DNA of 64,000 nt from Niastella caeni (GTDB taxonomy: Bacteria; Bacteroidota; Bacteroidia; Chitinophagales; Chitinophagaceae), in assembly GCF_004834005.1 (NCBI RefSeq), contig NZ_STFF01000001.1:805347-869346 (forward strand), in the 5' to 3' direction. The notes under the pieces were generated by a model, which saw nothing but the letters and a program-made list of their open reading frames with translations, did not search any database and was not told the origin of the DNA. A program made the position numbers and the translations under genes. Positions 1 to 8,575 of the stretch are shown here, piece by piece. Positions within the stretch are counted from its first letter, which is position 1; each line of letters opens with the position of its first letter.

Positions 1-2939
1 TTACTTACCGGGATGTTATACGATAAGATCACCTGCCTGAGCTTTACAAAACTGCCATCATGTAAAAACAATTCAGAATAGGTTTTGTAGTTGTCATAGT
101 ATGGCCGCAGATTGGCAACCGATACGGTTCTTGAATACGGATTGCCGGCCTGGTCAACCCCCTTTAGCTCAAGTCCGTTTTCACGGCCCGGCAGCGTACT
201 CTTCAATTTACCCATACGGGTAGCATATAATTCGAAGATGGAGAAAACTTTATTGCCGAATTTACCATCGAGCAAAAAGCTGAACGAAAAGTCTTTATAC
301 CTGAATTCATTGGTAAGGCCCATGGTAAGCGGCGCCACACTGTTGCCTAATTCCTGCAACGGGCTTACAACCGGCAATCCTGTGGTAGCATTAAAAACCG
401 TATTGCCATCATCATCTTTTACCATTCGGGTACCTACGAGTGTACCAAAAGGTTTTCCTTCGATATGGTTAAGGAAACACCAGTTACCAACAGTGTTGGC
501 TATCTGGATGCTTTTTAGCCCGGGGGCCAATTGAATTACTTCACTGTTATTATAGGCTACATTATAGCTAACGTTCCAGCTAAATTTACCTGCAACCGGT
601 TTACCCGTCAATAACACCTCGATACCCTTGTTACCTAATTCACCTACATTCAGAATTACATTGTTATAACCCGAGGTAGAAGAAATAGCGGTGTTTACAA
701 TGTCGTTGGTTGTTTTACGGTTGTAAAAAGTAAAATCAAGGCCCAGCCGGTTTTTCAGCATTTGCAGTTCAATACCGGCTTCGTAGGTAGTTGAAGTATA
801 TGGCTTCAGGTTGGGATTTGAGATATTATTACTGGTTACATTCAATAATGCCGGCCCCGAACTGGGCACATTGCTGTAGGTAAGATTGATAGCGTATGGA
901 TCGGGCGCTCCGCCGCCCACCTTCGCCCATGAGCCTCTTAGTTTGGCAAAGTTAAAAAAGGAAGGGAGGTTAACTGCATCAGACAGTATAAAGGTTCCGC
1001 CTACACTCGGGTAAAAAATATGGTTATTTTTAGCACTGAGGGTCGAGAACCAGTCTTCGCGCCCGGTTAACGTAATAAAAAACAGGTTTTTGTAATCGAA
1101 GTCAACTGAACCAAATACCGAATTCGTGGTAATTCGACCGTTATAGGGGGTAGTAGATGCTGTTGACAAATTAGAAAAACTGTAGTAATAAGGTATGGTA
1201 AAATTTCTGCCGCTCAGGTTAAGCTGATCATTATTGAATTTGCGGCTATTTGCACCTACCATTGCCGAAACGCCGATTATGCCGGCCAGGGAAGTTTTGT
1301 AGGAGGCAGTAATCATGGCATTGGTTTCAGACACATCCGACTTTAAACCTGCATACTCGCCATTCGGCGTATACAGCGTGCCGGTAGGCATTACGTGCAT
1401 GTAATTATAGTTATAAAAATCCCGGCTTATCGAGCCTTTGAATACCAGGTTTTTTACCAGCTCATACGAAATATCGGCCTGCCCTATAAACCGGTTCTTC
1501 CGGTCCTTTTCCTGCCATTTATTACGCACAAAATACCCATTCGAGGCTATGGCTACATCGTTCCATATCGTTTCGTTGCCGTTTGCATCATAACCGGGAT
1601 CGAGCCAGCGCACATCGGCCGTATTGGCGATTTCAAGAGGCGTCCAGTTCGGATTTCCCAGGGCATCGCCGGCCATTGTGCGATTATTCCCTTCTTCAAG
1701 ATTATATTGAGCTATTGCTTCAATACTCAGTTTATCGCTTAGTTTACTGTTAACAGAAAGGTTAAAGGTTTTGCGCTTATACGTAGTATTTGGTAAAATA
1801 CCTTTACTGTTCAGATCGGCAGCGGAGAACCGGAAGTTAAATTTATCGGTACCGCCGGTAAACGCTATGGTATTGGTAAAAGTGGTTCCTGTTTGATAAA
1901 AATTCTGCAGGTTCTTTTTTTGTGCTTCATAAGGATGCGTTTTGCCATCAACACCAACATAATCTTTCGAGCCATCAATTTTTGAACCCCACGAAAATCT
2001 GCCGCTGGCCTGTGAAGCAGCAAGGGTTGTTGGCTTTACCCCCTGAGCGCCCTGGCCATATTCGTACTGGAAATCGGGAATAACAGCAACGTTCTCCATG
2101 GTATAGGTTGAATTATATTCTACACCAATTCCCCGTTGCGTTCTTCCTTTTTTCGTAGTAATAAGAATAACCCCATTCGCCGCCCGCGAGCCGTACAAGG
2201 CAGCGGCTGTACCGCCCTTTAACACACTTATTGATTCAATATCATCAGGGTTTATACCGGCTATGCCATCGCCACGGTCAACATTGAAAGTAATACCATT
2301 TACAGTAGGCGCACCACCCGGTACCGAATTATCGATCGGCATTCCGTTAATTACATACAGCGGCTGGTTATCGCCATTCAAAGAACCATTACCCCTTATT
2401 GTAACCCGGCTTGAGCCGCCGGGCCCCGTTGATAAACCGGCAGCATTAACGCCCGCAATTTTACCCGTAAGCGCATTGGCAATATTATTTTCACGAGCCT
2501 GGGTAAACTCACTTCCCTTTACTTCGGTAACGGCATAGGCAACCGCTTTCCGCTCTTTTTTCACCCCCAATGCCGTAACCACTACATTATCCAACACATC
2601 GCTGTTACCAGCTTTTAATAAAATGGTTATGGAAGCTTGTCCGGGTTCAATCGTGATCTGCTTTTTTTCAAAGCCTATGGAACTAACAGTAAGTTGAAAA
2701 GGTTTGGAACCGATACCGGCGGGAATGTTCAATACGAAATTCCCCCTGAGATCGGTGGTGGTGGATGACTCGCTTCCATTGGAAGCCAGGCTCACCGTGA
2801 CGTTGGGAATGCCTGCCTGGTCGGCTTCATTTTTTACAACGCCCCTCAATTGGGCAGACTGTGCCAGGCCGGAGAGAGAGAATAACAATTGAAAAAATAG
2901 CAGCAAGCTGCCCGAAGCAATTAGTTTGACTCGTTTCAT
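1..2939 (-). CDS. SusC/RagA-family TonB-linked outer-membrane transporter (3' end outside window)
   Basis: TonB-dependent outer-membrane channel that would import a glycan fragment or other large nutrient together with a SusD lipoprotein. I translated it from the complement: it starts at the ATG ending at 2939 with a signal peptide (MKRVKLIASGSLLLFF...), then a carboxypeptidase-regulatory-like beta-sandwich of roughly residues 27-105 (QLRGVVKNEADQ, then SIGFEKKQITI), a TonB-box-like stretch (VVVTALGVKKERK), a plug domain with the family motifs LYVINGMPID and SVLKGGTAAALYGSRAANGV, and a long beta-barrel. The frame stays open to position 1, about 979 codons in, so the last part of the barrel and the partner susD lie beyond the left edge. 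It is divergent from the DeoR-type regulator at 3379, and the gap carries two palindromes that could be its operators. Substrate unknown. Family call is certain. Confidence 0.95.
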   Translation of the reverse strand, partial: MKRVKLIASGSLLLFFQLLFSLSGLAQSAQLRGVVKNEADQAGIPNVTVSLASNGSESSTTTDLRGNFVLNIPAGIGSKPFQLTVSSIGFEKKQITIEPGQASITILLKAGNSDVLDNVVVTALGVKKERKAVAYAVTEVKGSEFTQARENNIANALTGKIAGVNAAGLSTGPGGSSRVTIRGNGSLNGDNQPLYVINGMPIDNSVPGGAPTVNGITFNVDRGDGIAGINPDDIESISVLKGGTAAALYGSRAANGVILITTKKGRTQRGIGVEYNSTYTMENVAVIPDFQYEYGQGAQGVKPTTLAASQASGRFSWGSKIDGSKDYVGVDGKTHPYEAQKKNLQNFYQTGTTFTNTIAFTGGTDKFNFRFSAADLNSKGILPNTTYKRKTFNLSVNSKLSDKLSIEAIAQYNLEEGNNRTMAGDALGNPNWTPLEIANTADVRWLDPGYDANGNETIWNDVAIASNGYFVRNKWQEKDRKNRFIGQADISYELVKNLVFKGSISRDFYNYNYMHVMPTGTLYTPNGEYAGLKSDVSETNAMITASYKTSLAGIIGVSAMVGANSRKFNNDQLNLSGRNFTIPYYYSFSNLSTASTTPYNGRITTNSVFGSVDFDYKNLFFITLTGREDWFSTLSAKNNHIFYPSVGGTFILSDAVNLPSFFNFAKLRGSWAKVGGGAPDPYAINLTYSNVPSSGPALLNVTSNNISNPNLKPYTSTTYEAGIELQMLKNRLGLDFTFYNRKTTNDIVNTAISSTSGYNNVILNVGELGNKGIEVLLTGKPVAGKFSWNVSYNVAYNNSEVIQLAPGLKSIQIANTVGNWCFLNHIEGKPFGTLVGTRMVKDDDGNTVFNATTGLPVVSPLQELGNSVAPLTMGLTNEFRYKDFSFSFLLDGKFGNKVFSIFELYATRMGKLKSTLPGRENGLELKGVDQAGNPYSRTVSVANLRPYYDNYKTYSELFLHDGSFVKLRQVILSYNIPVS

Positions 2940-3378
2940 AAGCGTTTTGTGTTGAGTAGAAATGTTATGGTTACTTGCAAAATCTGCCTCAATTTAATAA
3001 CAAAAAAGAAATAACTGCAAAATATTTGCAATTAAAATAATAATAGTTGCAAATAGTTAGCGTGTTCACATTACATACACTTTGCTGCCTGATGTAAGGA
3101 TTAACTCAATAATAATTGATTTTCAATCAATAACGCGGATGTCAATAAATTGATCTGATGTTGCGGAATTTAGGGCCAAACTTTGCAAAATATTTGCAAA
3201 GTTTGTATTATTGCAAAGATTGCAGAAATAGAAAGTTTAAAATCTTTCTGTTTTAATTAAATGGTCTAAAAAATAAAATGCGGCAACCCTTAGAAGAAGC
3301 CATTTTATTTCGAGGTAAATATTGAATTTTGTCTATTGGAGCGAGGAACGACCCGATCCATTAATGTTTGAATAGTTT
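2940..3378. promoter_or_regulatory. Divergent AT-rich control region with TGCAAA-N3-TTTGCA palindromes
   Basis: This gap separates the leftward susC from the rightward DeoR-family gene. It holds two copies of the perfect dyad TGCAAAATATTTGCA, at 3016-3030 (about 77 bases before susC) and 3184-3198; the second extends to a perfect dyad over 3181-3201 (CTTTGCAAA-ATA-TTTGCAAAG). Several half-sites (TTGCAAA near 2976, 3048 and 3211) surround them. DeoR-family repressors bind repeated or inverted sites in divergent promoters, so these are plausible operators of the adjacent regulator. A dyad of the same type (TTA spacer) lies at 34511-34525. The dyads are seen directly; the regulator assignment is inference. 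Confidence 0.6.
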
Positions 3379-4161
3379 ATGGCAAATAATAACTCAAATA
3401 CTCCTTCGCCAATTGCTTTGCAAAAGAAGGAAAGAAAGAAGCTGATCACCAAACAGGTGAACATCCATACCCGTTTAATGTTTACCGACCTGGTTAAACT
3501 GATAGATGTTTCGGAAGATACCATCCGGCGCGATGTAAATGAACTGGCCGAAGAGGGACATGTGATAAGGATCAAAGGCGGCGTAATGTCGGCTGCTTAT
3601 CATATTGGCCATGAATCACAAACCTATTCCCAACAAAATAAAGAGATCATTGCCGATAAAACCCTTCAGTTATTGAAAGAGGATATGATCGTACTGATCG
3701 GCGGTGGCACCACCATCAGAGAGTTCATTAAAAAAATCCCCTCTACTTTACGCGCTACTTTCATTACAGTCAATGTGCTTACCGCGGTTGAACTGCTCGA
3801 TAAGCCGATGATCAAAACCATTATGATCGGCGGACAAATTTCTACCTACAGCCAAATGACCGTAAGCGGCGAAGTTTTTCAATACCTCAGTAATATTAAA
3901 GCCGATCTGTGCATCCTGGGCATCAATGCCATCGATTCAAACAGCGGGCTTACCGATTCTGACTGGGAAACCATCCAGGTTAAAAAAGCCATGATCAACG
4001 CTGCGGAAAAGGTAGCGGTACTTACCATTTCTGAAAAACTCAATTCGGTAATGCAAATGAAAATTGCCGATGTAAATGAAATCAATTATTTGATTACGGA
4101 ACTGCCGCCCGACAGTCATGAATTGCAGGCTTACAAAGCAAAAAATCTCACCCTTTTATAA
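3379..4161 (+). CDS. DeoR-family transcriptional regulator
   Basis: 260-residue cytoplasmic repressor of the DeoR/GlpR class, the usual length for this family. The N-terminal winged helix-turn-helix (about residues 14-72) contains the DeoR recognition-helix signature VSEDTIRRDVNELAEEG followed by the wing GHVIRIKGGV. The C-terminal sugar-phosphate sensor domain (about 85-250) has the ligand-loop motif IGGGTTIREF and the later DLCILGINAID and VKKAMINAAEKVAVLT motifs. Such regulators normally respond to a phosphorylated sugar and control a neighbouring catabolic operon. It diverges from a SusC transporter, and the intervening palindromes are likely its binding sites. The effector is not predictable from sequence. 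A dyad of the same type upstream of the ridA cluster at 34.5 kb suggests a wider regulon. Confidence 0.93.
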   Translation: MANNNSNTPSPIALQKKERKKLITKQVNIHTRLMFTDLVKLIDVSEDTIRRDVNELAEEGHVIRIKGGVMSAAYHIGHESQTYSQQNKEIIADKTLQLLKEDMIVLIGGGTTIREFIKKIPSTLRATFITVNVLTAVELLDKPMIKTIMIGGQISTYSQMTVSGEVFQYLSNIKADLCILGINAIDSNSGLTDSDWETIQVKKAMINAAEKVAVLTISEKLNSVMQMKIADVNEINYLITELPPDSHELQAYKAKNLTLL

Positions 4162-5537
4162 TTGTAAAATGACGTTGGTCTGTTATTGCCAACTTCTTGC
4201 TGTGGGTATATTTAGGGGCTGCTGTTTAAGTCAAAAGGGGTCAGGTTGAAAAGTTGGGGAACTGTAGTGACATAGCTGCAAGTTATTATGATATCTTAAT
4301 TTCTGTGGATTGGGAGTTTACTATTTCTATCAATTTAACTAAACCTGGGCGAATTGATATAATTCTTTATAAGTGGCGAAATATTCCCTTCCAATGCGTA
4401 TTTATGCAATTATCCTTGCTAACTCTGAATTAACCCTCGTTCATTAAGAATGATCAATGACGTATTATTTTGCATCGATTCCTGACTATTTTGTATCAAT
4501 TCTTTTAAATAGATCATCCATGACCAACTTTGGAGCATCAGTACGTAATATTTCAACATAAGTATATAACATGTGCATGTAAGTAATGACTTTACATGAT
4601 TAATTATTTACTAATGCTCCATAGTTATGAAGTTATTAGTAAATGTTGTAAAGGCTTTTCCATATTTAATTATAATTGCTCCAAAGATTAGTGAGAGTGG
4701 TGCAAAGTTTAGTCAGGTTGGTCCAAATTTAGCTACCGATGAGTCATAGTAAGTTACTAATGCGGCATAATGTCTCGTCCTAAAATAGCTACATTAGAGG
4801 TGTGACAAAGTTATAAAGATGTTATTTAGTTGACAACCTTGCCCGGAATGTTTCCCAACTTTGTCAAACATTGACAACTTTGCGCGGAATAAACAAGAGA
4901 AGTCACCTTATTGTTTGAAGTTAATGCTCTCCCATAATTTGATTTGATCCCCTAATTAAGCCGGTACATTATATTTCATCCCAATATAACAACGGGCTTT
5001 TACGATTTTATAATCCCGAATAAAAAGTTCGCATCCAGCAAAACAAAAAGTGGATAACTATTTACGACCAGTTGCAATTGGCAAATGAAATGGGAATATC
5101 ATTTTAGCGTATATTGCACACTGTTAATACATTAGTGTAGGCATTACACTTTTTTATCAGGATACAACAGTTGTTAGGATTTTTTTCCCAAACCGTAAGG
5201 CCGGATCTCATACAACATCCGGCTTTACAATCTCTCCCTTAATCAAAAACCGCAGCATTTATTTATTGTACAGCTATGTTGTTGTATTAAAATCCCCCTT
5301 TAAATGCTCCCAACTACTCTACACCGTTATTGGTAATGGCTTTTTATTATCCATTCATACCCAGCGCCTCCTATAATAAAAAAAGTTAACCTAAAAAGTA
5401 GCGTTCTTATGAAAAAACTTTTCAGGGAAGAAAGAGTTTATGAATAAGGTGGTTGTGACGGATTAAAGAAATTAAAAATCAGAAATAACAAATGAGAAAG
5501 TGCTCTCCGAACTTTTTCATTCCTCATTTTTAATTTT
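4162..5537. other. Gene-poor AT-rich 1.4 kb stretch with decayed word repeats
   Basis: I see no credible gene here on either strand. The stretch contains near-repeats: TTGACAACCTTGCCCGGAA at 4830 and TTGACAACTTTGCGCGGAA at 4871, with the inverted form AACTTTGTCAA between them and TGACAAAGTT at 4803; another loose word family (GCTCCAAAGATTAGT, GGTGCAAAGTTTAGT, GGTCCAAATTTAG) lies at 4677-4735. A 12-base inverted repeat with one mismatch (GTAAGGCCGGAT ... ATCCGGCTTTAC) spans 5195-5228. The right end, from about 5464, is an imperfect inverted repeat that runs into the 3' end of rmuC. It reads as eroded repeat DNA rather than a lost gene, but I cannot exclude a small RNA. Confidence 0.5.
5195..5228. 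repeat. 12-bp inverted repeat (stem-loop) in gene-poor stretch
   Basis: Arms 5195-5206 (GTAAGGCCGGAT) and 5217-5228 (ATCCGGCTTTAC) pair except for one mismatch, with a 10-base loop. There is no T-run directly after it on either strand, so it does not look like a standard intrinsic terminator, although it could still be an RNA structure or a decayed repeat. Confidence 0.45.
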
Positions 5538-5555
5538 TCATTCTTCATTTCCATT
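5464..5555. repeat. Imperfect inverted word repeat overlapping the rmuC 3' end
   Basis: The left arm (about 5464-5500, words like GAAATTAAAAAT and CAAATGAGAAAG) and right arm (about 5511-5551, TTTTTCATTCCTCATTTTT and CATTCTTCATTTC) are imperfect inverted copies of one low-complexity sequence. The last codons and the stop of the leftward rmuC gene lie inside the right arm. Similar word repeats occur at other gene ends in this window (for example 63106-63152). Confidence 0.6.
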
Positions 5556-6899
5556 CTCCGGTTCTTCTTCCACGTTTAACGTAGACTTTCCAATCAGGGC
5601 AACGGCGTCCTCTTTCGGTAATTCCTGAACGTCGCGCAATCTTCTCTCAATCGCTCTCGTACGCACCCCTGCCTGTTCTATTACATTACTGGCCTCCTGC
5701 AATTTCTTCTGCGTTTTCTCCAGTATACCGCCGAAGTTGCCGAACTCCGTTTTTACCGCACCCAGCAATTGCCATACTTCGCCCGACCTTTTTTCAATGG
5801 CCAGCGTTCTGAAACCCATTTGCAAACTATTGAGTAAAGCCGACAAAGTAGTAGGCCCCGTGATGATGATCTTATGTTCGCGTTGAATGGATTCAAACAA
5901 TCCGGGTGTGCGCAACACTTCTGCATACAAACTTTCGAAGGGCAAAAACAAAATGGCGAAGTCTGTTGTATTAGGCGGATCAACATATTTACTGCTGATA
6001 TCCAGGGCACATTTACGAATGCCTTTTACAAAGCTCTTTCTGATCTCTTCTATCAGCTCGGGCATGGCCTTGTCATATGCATCCATCAACAGTTCAAAAT
6101 CTTCTTTGGGGAATTTTGAATCGATGGGCAGCCACACCGATTTATCTTTATCACCCCGGCCCGGGAGCTTTATGGCAAACTCCACCAGGGCATTGGACCC
6201 TTCTTTGGTTTTTACATTCCGTCCATATTGATCAATAGTTAAGATCTGCTCCAGGATATTCTCCAACTGGTACTCGCCCAACACGCCTCTTGCTTTTACA
6301 TTGGTGAGCACTCTTTTTAGATCGCCTACCCCGGTTGCCAGTTGTTGCATATCGCCCAGTCCTTTGTGCACTGCTTCCAACCGCTCGCTTACCAGTTTAA
6401 ACGATTCGCCCAGGCGGGCCTCCAGTGTTTTCTGCAATTTTTCATCAACCGTTGCGCGCATTTCATCGAGCTTGCGTTCATTGCCGGTTTGCATGTCGGC
6501 CATCTTTTTTTCCAGCGTTTCGCGCATTTGATCGAGCCGGGCGGAGGTAGCTGTATTTTGCTCGGTCTGTTTATCCAATAAGGCGAAGAAATTATCTTTT
6601 TGAACCGTATTGGCATTGGTCATGGTTTGGTTAATGAGCTCACCAAAATTTTTAAGCGAGGCCGCCAGTTCGGCGCGGATGCGTTGGGTATTGTCGCCAT
6701 TCTCCTGCCGGTTGGTCACCATTTCCTGTTTTACGGCCGCTTCTACCCGCGCAATTTCGGTTAACACATTTTCCATTTTATATTTCATAGCCATGTAGTC
6801 GGTATTGTTTTTACCCGCCATGGCTTTCCAGGCAACAACCAGGGTAATGATGCTTACCAACAACAAAATGGTCAGCAGCACTATTAAAATAGTTTCCAT
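5538..6899 (-). CDS. rmuC: RmuC-family DNA recombination/genome maintenance protein
   Basis: 453-residue protein of the RmuC family, associated in E. coli with limiting inversions at short inverted repeats. Residues 1-25 form a single N-terminal membrane anchor (ILIVLLTILLLVSIITLVV), followed by a long coiled coil (about 35-190, rich in K, E, Q, R heptads) and then the RmuC nuclease-like core (about 195-400) with GVLGEYQLENILEQIL, an LPIDSKFP motif and ALLNSLQMGFRTLAIEKRS. The length is normal for the family. The start is an ATG placing the membrane anchor at the N-terminus. It sits downstream of the susCD pair but is separated from it by an intrinsic terminator, so it is probably transcribed on its own. 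Its last few residues (after EEPENG) are encoded by a repeat-like sequence, so the C-terminus may vary between strains. Confidence 0.94.
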   Translation of the reverse strand: METILIVLLTILLLVSIITLVVAWKAMAGKNNTDYMAMKYKMENVLTEIARVEAAVKQEMVTNRQENGDNTQRIRAELAASLKNFGELINQTMTNANTVQKDNFFALLDKQTEQNTATSARLDQMRETLEKKMADMQTGNERKLDEMRATVDEKLQKTLEARLGESFKLVSERLEAVHKGLGDMQQLATGVGDLKRVLTNVKARGVLGEYQLENILEQILTIDQYGRNVKTKEGSNALVEFAIKLPGRGDKDKSVWLPIDSKFPKEDFELLMDAYDKAMPELIEEIRKSFVKGIRKCALDISSKYVDPPNTTDFAILFLPFESLYAEVLRTPGLFESIQREHKIIITGPTTLSALLNSLQMGFRTLAIEKRSGEVWQLLGAVKTEFGNFGGILEKTQKKLQEASNVIEQAGVRTRAIERRLRDVQELPKEDAVALIGKSTLNVEEEPENGNEE

Positions 6900-6940
6900 G
6901 TTAATGGTATTGATGTGTCAATTTAAGGAAATGAGCAGAC

Positions 6941-6971
6941 AATAAAAAGCCCCGATATGAATATCGGGGCT
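6941..6971 (-). terminator. Intrinsic terminator of the susCD pair
   Basis: Perfect 10-bp stem (6948-6957 and 6962-6971, AGCCCCGATA / TATCGGGGCT) with a 4-base loop. On the minus strand it is followed by TTTTTATT (rising from 6947 downward), the form of a rho-independent terminator. It lies 27-57 bases after the stop of the SusD gene and just before rmuC. Confidence 0.88.
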
Positions 6972-6997
6972 GTTACTCTCAACACTTAATATGTAAC

Positions 6998-8551
6998 TTA
7001 TTTTACATCCCAGAAAACTTTTGTCGTTACATTATCGCTTGATTTTACTGCTGCATAATTGGTTGTATTAAACGAACTTTCCGTTGAAGGATATAGGAAG
7101 CGGGTAGGCGGATTAGGTGATAATACCGAAGACCCGTCGGTTGGGAAAGTTAACGCAGGCAACTTGGTTCTGCGATATTCAGCCCATGCCTGATGTGCCT
7201 GTATTACACCGAAATCAATCCACTTTTGTGTAGCGATCTTGGCCAGGTTGTTGGTCCCGTAAGCCACAATGGGATTAGCCAGGTACAAAGCAATGGTTGC
7301 ATCAGAAGGCATAGCATCTTTTGCACCGGTATAGCTACTGGCGTTATTGATACTTACATAAAATTGTATAGATTGTTTAACACCGGCATCATACGCAGTT
7401 TTTGCGGTTCCACCACCCCATCTTTCATACACTTCTGCTTTCAGGAAACTTACTTCTGCCGCGGTAAAAATAATACCGGGGAACAGGTTATTTTCAGTGA
7501 ACGTGGTTGAATCCCAACGAGAGAAATAGTTAGCCGTTGTAGAATCGCTCACACGGGTTGCATTCCATGTATTGGGAACGCCATGGTATTCACCATTTTT
7601 ATTGGCAGTAAAGTAAATGGGTAACCGTGGATCATTGGCAGGCCACATGATGTCATCAACCATTTTACCGGGCGCGAACGGATTCACCCCAAAACCATTT
7701 CTGATATCATTCAATGAAACCAGCGAACTGGTGGTGCTTGATGGTTGAATTTTTATGCTTTCGCTGGCCGCATCGATCAACGGATACTTTGTTGTATTAC
7801 CCAGGATAGTTTGTACCAGCGATTTAGCTGTTGTTTCATCCTTATAAGAAATACGCATAGCCAGGCGTAAAATCAGCGAATTACAATACTTTCTCCACAT
7901 GGTAACGGAACCTTTGTTCACATAATCATATGAAGTAAACTGGTTCAAATAAAACGCATCCGGAGTTGCGGTAGACAGGTAATCGGAGATACGTTTCAAC
8001 TCAGTTAAAATATTGGTGTAAATGTCGTCCCCTTTATCATATGAAGGCAGAACAACAATACCCTGTGCATTCAATTGACCGGCTGTTGAGAAAGGTATAT
8101 CGCCATACATATCCACCATTTGCGCGGTTTGATCGTACAGGAAAATTCTGGCCGTTTCAAGGAATAGCAGATTACCGGTCTTTTCTGCATCAGTAGGGAG
8201 TTGGTTATAAAGCTTCTCAATTTCACGGTACCGGGCAAGAGTAGTTGTATAATAATAATCCCATCTATCCTTAGTATAGTTCACCGGCTGCTCATAAATC
8301 TTATTCCCCTGGGTATAGCCTGCGGTTTGGCTGTAAGTGCCTACTACAGGGATCTGCAATGTGAAAAGGCCCCAATATCTGGGTAATACTCTTTCATTAA
8401 ACAATAAACCAGCATATAAACTGGGTATAGTAGCCGACACAGACCTATCGGGGTTGTAATAGCTATCTGTAAACTCCGATTTCTTACAACCCGTAACCAG
8501 TACGCCTGCTGCTATTATTAAAAGCGGGATTGATATAATAAGTTTTTTCAT
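6998..8551 (-). CDS. SusD/RagB-family outer-membrane nutrient-binding lipoprotein
   Basis: 517-residue surface lipoprotein that would act as the substrate-capturing lid of the SusC transporter encoded immediately upstream. The start is the ATG at 8551; an in-frame TTG nine bases earlier gives a longer frame but no better signal peptide. Residues 1-22 are a lipoprotein signal with lipobox LVTGC (Cys22) followed by KKSE, and the SusD-like fold is recognisable from AGLLFNERVLPRYWG, the TPR-like helices around the LYDQTAQMVDMYGDIPFSTAG motif, and C-terminal features such as KWIDFGVIQAHQAWAEYRRT. The sequence is nearer the SusD-like group 2 than classical SusD. It is separated from susC by 24 bases and followed by a strong terminator. 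Substrate unknown; the ROK regulator nearby argues for a sugar. Confidence 0.94.
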   Translation of the reverse strand: MKKLIISIPLLIIAAGVLVTGCKKSEFTDSYYNPDRSVSATIPSLYAGLLFNERVLPRYWGLFTLQIPVVGTYSQTAGYTQGNKIYEQPVNYTKDRWDYYYTTTLARYREIEKLYNQLPTDAEKTGNLLFLETARIFLYDQTAQMVDMYGDIPFSTAGQLNAQGIVVLPSYDKGDDIYTNILTELKRISDYLSTATPDAFYLNQFTSYDYVNKGSVTMWRKYCNSLILRLAMRISYKDETTAKSLVQTILGNTTKYPLIDAASESIKIQPSSTTSSLVSLNDIRNGFGVNPFAPGKMVDDIMWPANDPRLPIYFTANKNGEYHGVPNTWNATRVSDSTTANYFSRWDSTTFTENNLFPGIIFTAAEVSFLKAEVYERWGGGTAKTAYDAGVKQSIQFYVSINNASSYTGAKDAMPSDATIALYLANPIVAYGTNNLAKIATQKWIDFGVIQAHQAWAEYRRTKLPALTFPTDGSSVLSPNPPTRFLYPSTESSFNTTNYAAVKSSDNVTTKVFWDVK

Positions 8552-8575
8552 AATTGTCAATGTTTGATTGATGTG

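Noticed and set aside
5195..5228. The inverted repeat as a rho-independent terminator
   Set aside because: No T-run follows the stem on either strand, and the nearest rightward stop (4161) is about 1 kb away.
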